Assembly: GCA_011033025.1 (NCBI GenBank)
Contig: WFMF01000002.1
Location: 2,108,001 to 2,172,000 of the forward strand
Reading direction: 5' to 3'
Length of the DNA: 64,000 nucleotides
Origin: Beroe forskalii
Taxonomy: Eukaryota; Ctenophora; Nuda; Beroida; Beroidae
The position numbers and the translations under genes were made by a program. Positions 22,001 through 31,314 of this stretch are shown here, one piece after another; the first letter of the stretch is position 1, and the number at the start of each line of letters is the position of its first letter. Below the pieces are notes generated by a model. It made no database searches. It was given only the letters and a program-made list of their open reading frames with translations, and had not been told where the DNA came from.

Positions 22001-25000
22001 GTCTACGACAGAGATGCTCAGGGATCCACCAGGACTACCTTACAGCATTCCATCACTCCATGAACAGCCCCATCAGCTATCAGCATCCCTCAATCTGGAA
22101 ACTCCCTGGAGTCCTTGGAGAAGCAGTAGACACACAGCAGCTACCATCCACGATATCCAGAGAGGAAATTCCTTCGCCCACTCTACCAGAGAGAAGGAGA
22201 ACGAACGGATCCAGGAGCTGGTCTCAGAGTACACTCTCCCTCAAGCTGACACACTTCGTGGAATTGGAACTACTTATTAAACACTTTCCATTTCTATACC
22301 AATGGGGGATAAAAAGACGGGGGGTAAAAAGTCGCACATGATCCTTAGGGTGGTAAAAGGTCGGGGGATAAAAAGTCGGGGGGTAAAAAGTCGCATACTC
22401 GTGAGCAATGAACTGGAGACAGGGCAACCTGTGACATGGTTTTAGAGTGATGAGTGATCAGTAACCTGGCATCAGATTGGTCAATGAATTAGTGTCCCGT
22501 GTCAGGGCGCACCTTCAGATGGTGATTGTTGGACTGGTCAAGAGTGTTCTCATCAGTCTGGTTTATGGCTGACCAGTGAAATGTTAACAAGTGACCAGAA
22601 AAGACCATCAGATTTATCATTAACTGGTATAACTCTAAGAGTTATTTCCGATCTGTCTGGGTGACCAGTGAAAGATTAAACCATAGACCACGTTGGAATT
22701 AAGCCGTTTTGCCAAAGTTAGGCCTTAGGGGTCAGGGTAAGGAGTTATAGGAAGGTAGAGATGGCACTTTTATTCCATGGATTGATTACTGATCACTTTG
22801 TGATAACTGTGGCAGATACGAAAATCCTCCAAAAATAGCCGACACAGATAATGCCTTAAAACAGACCTTTTTCAAAGTTTTACTTGCATTCGTACCTACA
22901 ATATTCAAACTTTAGAAAAGAACTATCTCCCATGAATAAAACTTGCAGTTTAATTCTCAAAATTTAACGTTATTTAAGTCAGATACGGTAAAACAAAACA
23001 AGCACCCATACACACAATAGTGATATTTTGCTTATACATTACACAGGATACGGGCTCCTGCAGAGCTGCAGGGGTGTTGCGGTCGTATCACTTACCTTGA
23101 TTACGTCACGCGCTACTTTATATAATCCCGGATATCAAGTGACACAGACATGCTAGAAACACCGGAATTTCACTGTTATACTAACAAAATAGTAATGTAC
23201 ATATTTTTATGTACTAGATCATAATTAAGGAAAGTGAATTTTTCATGACCAAACACCTTTAAACGAGGGACAGGCCTGTAAAATTTCTAAAAGCAACATC
23301 CCAAAGAGAAATATGCAGAAACTGATTTTACACCATGTGTCATAATCAGTAACTTGACACGCTGTTCAGACTGGTTCAGATTAATCAAAAATCCATGTCA
23401 TGTTAATTAAGTTGGATAAAATTATTTGTTGCACTCCTTGAATACGTCGTCCCTATGACCCCCTTCCCTACACTTCTCCCCTCCTCAGCTCCCCCTTAGC
23501 TCCCCCTCACCACGCTTACACTCCCTCACCTCCCTTACACTCCCTCACCACCCTTACACTCCCTTACCACCCTTACACTCCCTCACCACCCTTACACTCC
23601 CTCACCACCCTTACACTCCCTTACCACCCTTACACTCCCTTACCACCCTTACACTCCCTCACCACCCTTACACTCCCTCACCACCCTTACACTCCCTCAC
23701 CACCCTTACACTCCCTCACCACCCTTACACTCCCTCACCACCCTTACAATCCCTCACCACCCTTACACTCCCTCACCACCCTTACACTCCCTCACCACCC
23801 TTACACTCCCTCACCACCCTTACACCCCTCACCACCCTAACGCCCCCTTACACACCTTCTCCTCCCATAGCCGTCCATTACCCTCTCCGCCCCTTTACCC
23901 CTCCACCACTCTCAGGTGGTGCAGCCTGACAACGCACGTGACCCAGGTTGCAGTGGAGCGTGTACAGCCCGTGTGTACGCTCATACACGCCGCAACGCCG
24001 TTACTCAGCAACCCGCGCGCGGCGGAGGACACAGCACGTGCAACAAGTGTGGAAGACAAGTTAGACGCGCACTTCATTCAGGATGATAACCAAGTCATGA
24101 GGTTAGACCAGGATATCCTTTAGACTTCTCGAAAGAGTTGTTCATGCGAAAATTTTATTATCTGAATTATAGTTGAAACGGAAATGAGTCATGACTCATG
24201 AGCCATAAATTTGGTTCTAAAATGAAGGAAGACTTTCTTGGTCAGGTTTGTGGTTAAATGAAACTCTTTTGTACATTCAAATTAAGAGCCCCTTATTTTC
24301 CAGGTTCAGTAAGTTAGACCGCAAGAGGAATGCTGCTGGATTGAAGGCTCGGGATCTCAGTAACTTCTACATGGATTCTACGATATCACTAAACCGTTAG
24401 TCATTTTATCTGTTGTGTTTGTATAATGTTTTTTTGGGCATAGATCCGTTTGCCACTTTGTCCAGGCGCCAGTCTAATGCAGGTCTAGCGCCGGTTTAAT
24501 GCAGGTCTAACGCCAGTCTAGTGCAGGTCTAATGCAGGTTTGGCGCCGGTTTTGTGCAGGTTTAGCGCCGGTTTAGCGCGGGGCCAGCGCCAGTCTAATG
24601 CAGGTCCTGTGCCAGTCTAATGCAGGTCTAGCGCCGGTTTGGTGCAGGTCCAGCGCCGGTTGAGCGCGGGTACAGCGCTGGTGCAATGCAGGTCTAGCGC
24701 CGGTTTAATGCAGGTCTTGTGCCAGTCTAGTGCCACTCTAATGCAGGTCTAACGCCGGTTTGGTGCAGGTCCAGCGCTGGTTTAGCGCGGGTGCAGCGCT
24801 GGTCCAATGCACCTCGGATGCTATCTCAATATTACTTATGCATTTCATACAGATTTGGCGCCGATTAAATTATGCAGGTTTGACGTCTTTTCATGAATGT
24901 TTGGCGCTGTTTTAATGCAGGTGCAATGCAGGTTAGTTACCACCGTTAGCCATGGTAACGTCCGTTAGGGACCACCGGTAACCATGGTAACGTCCGTTAG

Positions 25001-26917
25001 CTCCCATCGGTAACCATAGTAACATACGTTACTACGTTAGTGACCAGTGACCACCGTTTACCATGAAACCCACGTTAGTTACCATCGATAACCATGGTAA
25101 CCCACCTAAGTTACCACCGGTAACCATGGTAACGTACGTTAGCTACCATCGGTAACCATGGTAACCCACGTTAATTACCAGGTCGGTAACCATGGTAACG
25201 TACGTTAGTAACCACCGTTAACCATGGTAACGTTCGTCAGTTACCACAGATAACCATGGTTATGTACGTAAGTTACCATCGGTAACCATGGTAACGTATG
25301 TTAGTTACCACCGGTAACAATGATGAAGTACGTTAGTTACCACCGGTAACTATTATTTATTATTATTATTATGAAGAGTCATGGGGCATAGAATTGAACA
25401 TGCTAAACCTGCATGAAACCGGCGCCAAACCCGCATTGGAATGGCGTTGCACCTGCATTAAAAACAGCGCCAAACATTCATGAAAGACGTCAAACCTGCA
25501 TAATTTAATCGGCGCCAAATCTGTATGAAATGCATAAGTAATATTGAGATAGCATCCGAGGTGCATTGGACCAGCGCTGCACCCGCGCTAAACCAGCGCT
25601 GGACCTGCACCAAACCGGCGTTAGACCTGCATTAGAGTGGCACTAGACTGGCACAAGACCTGCATTAAACCGGCGCTAGACCTGCATTGCACCAGCGCTG
25701 TACCCGCGCTCAACCGGCGCTGGACCTGCACCAAACCGGCGCTAGACCTGCATTAGACTGGCACAGGACCTGCATTAGACTGGCGCTGGCCCCGCGCTAA
25801 ACCGGCGCTAAACCTGCACAAAACCGGCGCCAAACCTGCATTAGACCTGCACTAGACTGGCGTTAGACCTGCATTAAACCGGCGCTAGACCTGCATTAGA
25901 CTGGCGCCTGGACAAAGTGGCAAACGGATCTATGCCCGTTTTTTTAGTTATTGTGTGTTGTTTGAATCGCTGTTTACTGCACTGAATGCTGAAGCCTTTA
26001 TCGCCCATGTCACATTACTAATGTTATGCCACTAAATTGAATAGAACTTCTTTTTCATTATTCAATATCTCATGAATATGTTCCATGATTTTAATAAGTT
26101 ATCTTTCACATTTAAATTCATGATTCCACTACAAATAACCTGTGCATTTGGCCTTTGGGATTAAATCTCACGAAAGATTCAACTCCAAAACCCTTGTTTT
26201 TATGATCTTTTGATTATGAAAATCTCTGAAAATCGAACAGCCCCCTCCCCAGATCGATTTTATTCTCTCCTGACTCATAATGTCAGATTTGTAAAGTGAC
26301 TCACTACAACATAACTTCCCTCAGATGTGATCGCTCAGTGCTCCTCCACAGACGAACTCTTGGCAGAACTCCAGATATCCTTTGTCGCATTCCTCCTGGG
26401 TCACGTGTATTCGGCCTTCGAACAGTGGAAACTCCTGGTGGACACGATCTGTCGGGCCCAACAAGCCATCGTCACTCAACCCTCCTTCTACAAGACGTTC
26501 ATCAGGACACTCCACTTTCATCTGAAGGAAACACCACGGGACTTCTTTGTGGATATCGTGTCACGAGATAACTTCCTGGTCAGGACACTCCAAGTTTTCT
26601 TTGAGAATGTGTTGGAAGAGGAAGAGAGTAGGGTGAGAGGAGTGGAGGTGAAGAGACTGAAACAGGGAGTAGAGGAGGAGGAAGTAGGAGGGGAAGAGGG
26701 GAAAAAGAGGAGAGGAGAGAGTGAGATGGAAGACTCTGATAAAGAGGAAGACACTCCGTCGGATGGTGTCATATCAGAGAGGAGTGAAGGAGGTGTAGAC
26801 CAGGAACTGAGGAACAGAGCAGTAAAGTTCAGGAATCATTTAGAGAAGTATTACTCATGGGATTTCAGTTCCACGGATGAGGATGATCCTGTAATCGTGG
26901 AAATGCTTTATCAATAA
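16051..26917 (+). CDS. AAR2: AAR2 splicing factor homolog (U5 snRNP assembly)
   Basis: Six exons: 16051-16147, 16381-16544, 16830-16945, 23916-24101, 24304-24395 and 26325-26917, about 415 residues (human 384). The N-terminal domain shows ENMPQG/TEFGIDYGSW, LKMIPPGVHF and APYPYQHYQ; the C-terminal helical domain shows AELQISFVAFLLGHVY, FEQWK, DFFVDIVSRDNFL and LQVFFENV. AAR2 holds PRP8 during U5 snRNP maturation. The extra length is an acidic Glu/Lys/Arg insert after LQVFFENV. Intron 1 has no GT donor at the position homology requires; a GC donor at 16148 (AAG|GC) fits exactly. Intron 3 (about 7 kb) contains an UNC93-like gene on the other strand and nested repeats; intron 5 a 1.5-kb foldback. 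The stop TAA overlaps an AATAAA at 26913-26918. A second copy of the last exon lies at 28735. Confidence 0.9.
17818..19146 (-). CDS. UNC93-like major facilitator protein nested in AAR2 intron 3
   Basis: The - strand encodes about 440 residues with roughly a dozen hydrophobic segments and UNC93-type features: KKNVVIACIVITLGYVALG near the N-terminus, YYSEIAKCIGATS, the glycine-rich GAFVTGVGTGGMW helix, and ASLGYSVNNLGFSIFY near the end, with an acidic tail (DDEDL). UNC93 proteins are MFS-fold, with roles such as K+ channel regulation (nematode UNC-93) or receptor trafficking (UNC93B1); substrate unknown here. Start is taken at ATG 19146-19144. Around 18900-18966 the frame carries an in-frame TGA. 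Either a 45-nt intron (18903-18947, GTGAGT to AAG) is spliced out, or two compensating one-base indels hide a conserved-looking FYKWAGIKVTA stretch readable in another frame. The second reading fits the family better. Confidence 0.75.
19877..20982. mobile_element. 1.1-kb inverted-repeat element, copy 1 (TTAGGAA-rich)
   Basis: Ends are AGCTCCTTCACGAAA and its inverse, flanked by CCTGG on both sides (19872-19876 and 20983-20987), a 5-bp target duplication. Subterminal regions are packed with CCTAA/TTAGGAA motifs in both orientations. By eye nearly identical to copies at 45697 and 46894. Short - strand frames (20211-20414, 20653-20862) are shared by copies but resemble no transposase. Confidence 0.75.
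20988..21392. repeat. Minisatellite, unit about 23-24 bp (GATCAGTGAATTGGTGTCAG)
   Basis: Tandem degenerate units. The same units appear left of the inserted 1.1-kb element (about 19840-19870) and right of the GCGACC element (22397 to about 22540), so one array was split by two insertions. Confidence 0.7.
21393..22396. mobile_element. GCGACCTTTTT inverted-repeat element carrying unrelated internal sequence
   Basis: About 37-bp imperfect terminal inverted repeats start ATGCGACCTTTTTGCCCC and continue through GACTTTTTATCCCCCGACC; the same GGGGATAAAAAGTCG motif recurs inside in both orientations (21500-21690). The interior 21710-22280 has different composition, with open frames on both strands (plus 21999-22280, including REKENERIQELVSEYTL; minus 21718-21960). 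It may be captured host exon sequence; I do not recognise it. Confidence 0.6.
23508..23850. repeat. Minisatellite, 19-bp unit CTCACCACCCTTACACTCC
   Basis: About sixteen near-perfect tandem copies immediately upstream of the acceptor of AAR2 exon 4 (23914-23915); the pyrimidine-rich strand matches the AAR2 sense strand, so it merges with the splice-site pyrimidine tract. Confidence 0.85.
24436..25937. mobile_element. Foldback with about 495-bp arms and a palindromic minisatellite core
   Basis: The left arm (24436 to about 24933) and right arm (about 25444 to 25937) are near-perfect inverse copies, themselves composed of roughly 20-bp units such as GCAGGTCTAGCGCCGGTT. The centre (about 24940-25355) has around thirteen 32-bp units containing GGTAACCATGGTAAC, self-palindromic. 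The element is flanked by an exact 8-bp duplication GTTTTTTT (24428-24435 and 25938-25945). It lies in AAR2 intron 5, so AAR2 pre-mRNA can form a hairpin of about half a kilobase. No protein encoded. Confidence 0.85.
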
Positions 26918-27230
26918 AGGGTTTATCTTTGATTCTGGTTGAAGTTAGAAAAATTGAATTATTTTCTATTTTTACAATGTTTTAACTACCCAAATATTTC
27001 ATTGGTGCTGGCCGCATTATCTTATTTAGTTCTCAGATAGAATTACATGTGTCCTTCACAGTAAAAGTATGGAAAGTTTAGAGATGATACTTTGATAGGT
27101 TACTGCCCCAGGTATGACATTGCTGCCAATACATATTGCACCTAGTTTAGTATGGTCTATTGTACTATGTTAGTATGTTATCTATTATGATGATTTTATT
27201 CTAATTTCAGTTCATTGAGTGAGCTGTAAT

Positions 27231-28740
27231 ATGGAAGAATGTCTTTGTTCTCAAAATGTAACTATTAAGACAGAACTCCAATCACCAGAGGTAGCTCAGA
27301 TAAAAACAGAAGAACTAGATGATACAGTAAAATTTGAAGAAGGAATCGGACTGTACTGTAAATGTGAATCAAATGATATCAAAGTTAAACTAGTTGAATC
27401 AAACAAAAGTAATGTTTATGAATTCAATAGTTCAACTGCCATCCAAGGTATTGAACATAAAGATCGATTGGCAATGGATTCCAATGAAAATTTTATCTAT
27501 ACAAAAGTACAATCGCCAGAGAAAGCTCTGAAGATAAAAACAGAAGAGATAAATGACACCGTAAAGCATGAAAAGTCTGAAGTTCTGTTCTATGAATGTG
27601 AATCGAATGATATCAAAGTTGAACTAGATACATCAAAAGCAATTGGTGTTTATGAATTGAGCAGTCCAACTGCTATCAAAGATTTAGAACAAAAAGATCG
27701 ATCAGAAATGGATACCATTGAAAATGGTATTGTATGTGAACCTAAATTGATATCAGTTGCAAAATGCAAAATTGTTAGAGACAATTGTGCTCAATATGCG
27801 AATTCATCCCATATTAAATTCTTTGCATGTTCAAATTGTCCTTATTCGACAACTAACCATGTCGACTACTCAAGACATCAGGAAAGACATGGTGTGTTAA
27901 CAAAAAGGAAATCTGTCCATTCAGATAAATGTCCATACCAATGCAGTGAATGCAGTTCAAAATTCAAAGACCGCAGTTCTTTAAAGAAGCATTTGTGTAT
28001 TTTTCATGATCTTGATGCAAGTGATGTTAATCTTTTTCAATGCAATGAGTGTAATGAAAAGTTTAAAAGGAAAAACGATTTAGTTCAGCATTTACAGCTT
28101 ATTCACCCTGTTGTTCATGCATATCACTGTGATTGGTGCAAAGAACACAATGTCAGATTTGGCTCATCATTCAAAAACTAATCACTCAGATAAATATCCC
28201 CATGGATGCAATCAGTGTAACAAAAAGTTCAAGTGCAGAGCTGAAATGAAGAAACATGTACTTGTCCATTCAGATGACCGTCCATTCCATTGTAATCAGT
28301 GCAATGCTAAGTTCAAGCAACGTAAAGGTTTGCAACATCACATAAAAAGTGTTCATTCAAATTCCTCGCCATATTGTCATGAATGTAAGCAATGCAGTGC
28401 AACATTTAGAAAGAATGCTGGTTTGCAAACGCATGTGAAAACTGTCCATTCAGATGCTCGACCATACCAGTGCAGTGAATGTGATGCTGCATTTAAGCGC
28501 AAAGGTAAATTAACAACTCATCACAAGGTTGTTCATTCAGAACATCGTCCATTCCAATGCAATCAATGTAGTTCCAAGTTCAAACTAAAGTGCAAACTCA
28601 GTAAACATGTTAGAAATGTTCATTCTGGGTGTCCATATGAATGCAGTCACTGTAATGCTAAATTCAGGTTCAAGGATTTTTTATATGACCATAAATGTAC
28701 TCCTCTTGTTCAACCTTCCCCAGATCTCTTGCAGATGTAG
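27231..28740 (+). pseudogene. C2H2 zinc-finger gene copy A, frameshifted by an 8-bp deletion
   Basis: The ATG at 27231 opens a frame with the same two-repeat acidic N-terminus as copy B (about residues 1-165) and fingers starting at FACSNCPYSTTNHVDYSRH, one finger that copy B has lost. At about 28140-28150 the codons for CNEQFRTMSD are reduced by eight bases relative to copy B, shifting the frame; the first frame ends at 28181, while fingers continue in another frame to a stop at 28738-28740. The 3' end fuses directly to the duplicated AAR2 exon, so its last codons (LLQM) come from the duplication junction. Could make a truncated product with three fingers. Confidence 0.8.
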
Positions 28741-29306
28741 TCAGTAGTGCATACGAACTCATGGCAGAACTCCAAATCTCCTTTGTCGCATTCCTCCTGG
28801 GTCACGTGTACTCGGCCTTCGAACAGTGGAAACTCCTGGTGGACACGATCTGTCGGGCCCAACAAGCCATCGTCACTCAACCCTCCTTCTACAAGACGTT
28901 CATCAGGACACTCCACTTTCATCTGAAAGAAACACCACGGGACTTCTTTGTGGATATCGTGTCACGAGATAACTTCTTGGTCAGGACACTCCAAGTCTTC
29001 TTTGAGAATGTGTTGGAAGAGGAAGAGAGTAGGGTGAGAGGAGTGGAGGTGAAGAGACTGAAACAGGGAGTAGAGGAGGAGGAGGAAGTAGGAGGGGAAG
29101 AGGGGAAGAAGAGGAGAGGAGAGAGTGAGATGAAGGACTCTGATAAAGAGGAAGACACTCCGTCGGATGGTGTCTTATCAGAGAAGATTGAAGGAGGTGT
29201 AGACGAGGAACTGAGTAACAGAGCAGTAAAGTTTAGGAATCATTTAGAGAAGTATTACTCATGGGATTTCAGTTCCACGGATGAAGATGATCCTGTGATC
29301 GTGTAA
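28735..29306 (+). other. Duplicated AAR2 terminal exon (exon 6B), open and spliceable
   Basis: Near-identical to AAR2 exon 6 (26325-26917). It is preceded by an AG acceptor (CTCTTGCAG, 28733-28734); joined to AAR2 exon 5 it continues in frame as HVVSSAYELMAELQISF. It keeps the helical domain and acidic insert (one extra Glu) and ends at VIV with TAA 29304-29306, five residues shorter than exon 6. AATAAA follows. Could serve as an alternative last exon, at the cost of skipping exon 6 and zinc-finger copy A. Transcription is not shown. Confidence 0.7.
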
Positions 29307-29937
29307 ATGTTATAATAAAGGGTTTATCTTTGATGCTGGTTGAAGTTACGACATTTTGAATTATTTTCTATTTTACAGTTTTCTTCAACCCTCATTTTTC
29401 ATCGGCGCTGGTTGCAATATCTTATTTATTTTCTGAAAGAAATAAGCATTACGGACAGTTCTTGACAGTCTTGTTTGAATGTCTCAGAATTTTGGTTCAA
29501 AATTTTCAATTTTGTTTCATTGACTCCAGTGTTTGGATATTATTATAAACGGAAATCCATTTAACGTCATGATAAAATAATAAGGATGTTCTTTTTTAAA
29601 GTTCTAAATTTTGTACATGCTAAACAATTTATAAATCATGTCGATTGCGACTGTGTCATGTGATAAAATTTCATTTGTATCACTTACATTGGGCAGTAAT
29701 TGAAGCACCTATAAAGGTATTGACTCAAAGCAGTATACATACTTGTACAACATAGTGTATCCTTCACACTACAAGTGTGGAAAGTTTATAGTTGATACTT
29801 TGATAGTTTACTGCCCCAGGTATGGCATAGCTCTCAATACAAATTGTACCTAGTTTAGTATGGTCTATTGTAATTTTTAGTATATTATCTATTATGATGA
29901 TTTAATTCTAATTTCAGTTCATTGAGTGACCTGTAAT

Positions 29938-31314
29938 ATGGAAGCATCTCTTTGTCCTCAGAATTTTATAAAGACAGAAGTCCAATCACCAGAGATAGCT
30001 CAGATAAAAACAGAAGAGGTTTATGATACTGTAAAGTGTGGAGAAGGAAATGGAGTCCTGTACTATAAATGTGAATCAAATGAAATCAAAGTTGAACTAG
30101 TTGAATCAAATGAAAGTAATGTTTCTCAATTCAATATTTCAACTGCCATCCAAGATATTGAACATAGAGATCGATCGGAAATGGATTCCAATGAAAATCT
30201 TATCAATTCGGAAGTCCAATCGCCAGAAGGAGCTCTGAAGATCAAAACGGAAGAGATAGATGGTACAGTAAAGTATGAAAAGTTGGAAGATCTGTATTAT
30301 GAATGTGAATCGAATGATATCAAAGTTGAACTAGATGAATCAAAAGCAATTGGTGTTTATGAATTGAGCAGTCCAACTGCTATCAAAGATTTAGAACAAA
30401 AAGATCGATCAGAAATGGATACCATTGAAAATAGGTGGGACTACTCAAGACATCAAGAAAGACATAGGTTGTTAACAAAAAGGAAATCTGTCTATTCAGA
30501 TAAATGTCCATACCAATGCAGTGAATGTGATTCAAAATTCAAAGACCGCAGTTCTTTAAAAAAACATTTGTGTATTTGTCATGATCTTAATGCAAGTGAT
30601 GTTCATCTTTTTCAATGCAATGAGTGTAATGAAAAGTTTAAAAGGAAAAACGATTTAGTTCAGCATTTGAAGCTTAATCACCCTGATGCCAATCCATATC
30701 ACTGTGATTGGTGCAATGAACAGTTCAGAACAATGTCAGATTTAACTCATCATTCAAAAACTAATCACTCAGATAAATATCCTCATGGATGCAATCAGTG
30801 TAACAAAAAGTTCAAGTTCAGAGCTGAATTGATAAGGCACGTAGTTGTCCATTCAGATGACAGTCCGTATCATTGTAATCAATGCAATGCTAAGTTCAAA
30901 CGAAATGATGGTTTGCAATATCACATGAAAACTGTCCATTCAAATTCCTTGCCATATGAATGTAAGCAATGCAGTGTGAAATTTAAAAAGATTGCATATT
31001 TCCAAAAGCATGTCAAAATTGTCCATTCAGATACTCGACCATACCAGTGCAGTGAATGTGATGCTGCATTTAAACGCAATAAGAATTTAGTAACTCATCG
31101 CAAGGTTGTTCATACAGAACATCGCCCGTTCAAATGCAATCAATGTAGTTCCAAGTTCAAACTAAAGTGCACACTCAGTAAACATGTTAGAGATGTTCAT
31201 TCTGGGTGCCCACATGAATGCAGTCAATGCAATGCTAAATTCAAGTTCAAAAGACTCCTGTATAACCACAAATGTACTCTACTTGCCCTCAAAGCCTCCC
31301 CAGATCTAATGTAG
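29938..31314 (+). CDS. C2H2 zinc-finger protein, copy B, with SUMO-motif N-terminus
   Basis: Intact frame of 458 residues from ATG 29938 (Met-Glu-Ala-Ser). Residues about 10-165 are two tandem repeats of roughly 75-80 residues, each with SPE, IKTEE and IKVEL motifs and ending DRSEMD(S/T)xEN; they contain six matches to the SUMO acceptor pattern (I/V)KxE. Then eight C2H2 fingers follow (from YQCSECDSKF to FKCNQCSSKF) with H-S-D-x-x-P linkers rather than TGEKP, and a ninth degenerate finger lacking its last His. Likely a nuclear DNA-binding regulator; target unknown. A splice acceptor ATTTCAG lies 20 bp before the start, so a non-coding 5' exon is probable. Confidence 0.8.
   Translation: MEASLCPQNFIKTEVQSPEIAQIKTEEVYDTVKCGEGNGVLYYKCESNEIKVELVESNESNVSQFNISTAIQDIEHRDRSEMDSNENLINSEVQSPEGALKIKTEEIDGTVKYEKLEDLYYECESNDIKVELDESKAIGVYELSSPTAIKDLEQKDRSEMDTIENRWDYSRHQERHRLLTKRKSVYSDKCPYQCSECDSKFKDRSSLKKHLCICHDLNASDVHLFQCNECNEKFKRKNDLVQHLKLNHPDANPYHCDWCNEQFRTMSDLTHHSKTNHSDKYPHGCNQCNKKFKFRAELIRHVVVHSDDSPYHCNQCNAKFKRNDGLQYHMKTVHSNSLPYECKQCSVKFKKIAYFQKHVKIVHSDTRPYQCSECDAAFKRNKNLVTHRKVVHTEHRPFKCNQCSSKFKLKCTLSKHVRDVHSGCPHECSQCNAKFKFKRLLYNHKCTLLALKASPDLM

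Larger units (their letters stand above)
19333..23258. mobile_element. TTAA-flanked composite element with nested insertions
   Basis: Both ends read TTAA then AGGTGTTTGGTCAT (left 19329 onward; right, inverted, ending at 23262), and a second inner block GTGAAATTCCGGT is also inverted-repeated about 90-100 bp inside. TTAA duplication is typical of piggyBac, Kolobok or Sola3 families. No transposase is present. Inside are a 23-24 bp minisatellite, one 1.1-kb element with CCTGG flanks, and a GCGACCTTTTT element, each interrupting the next. Confidence 0.65.

Noticed and set aside
23508-23850. CRISPR-like regular spacing of short repeats (also at 37265, 50480 and 51300)
   Set aside because: Units are directly adjacent without unique spacers; these are minisatellites in a eukaryotic genome.
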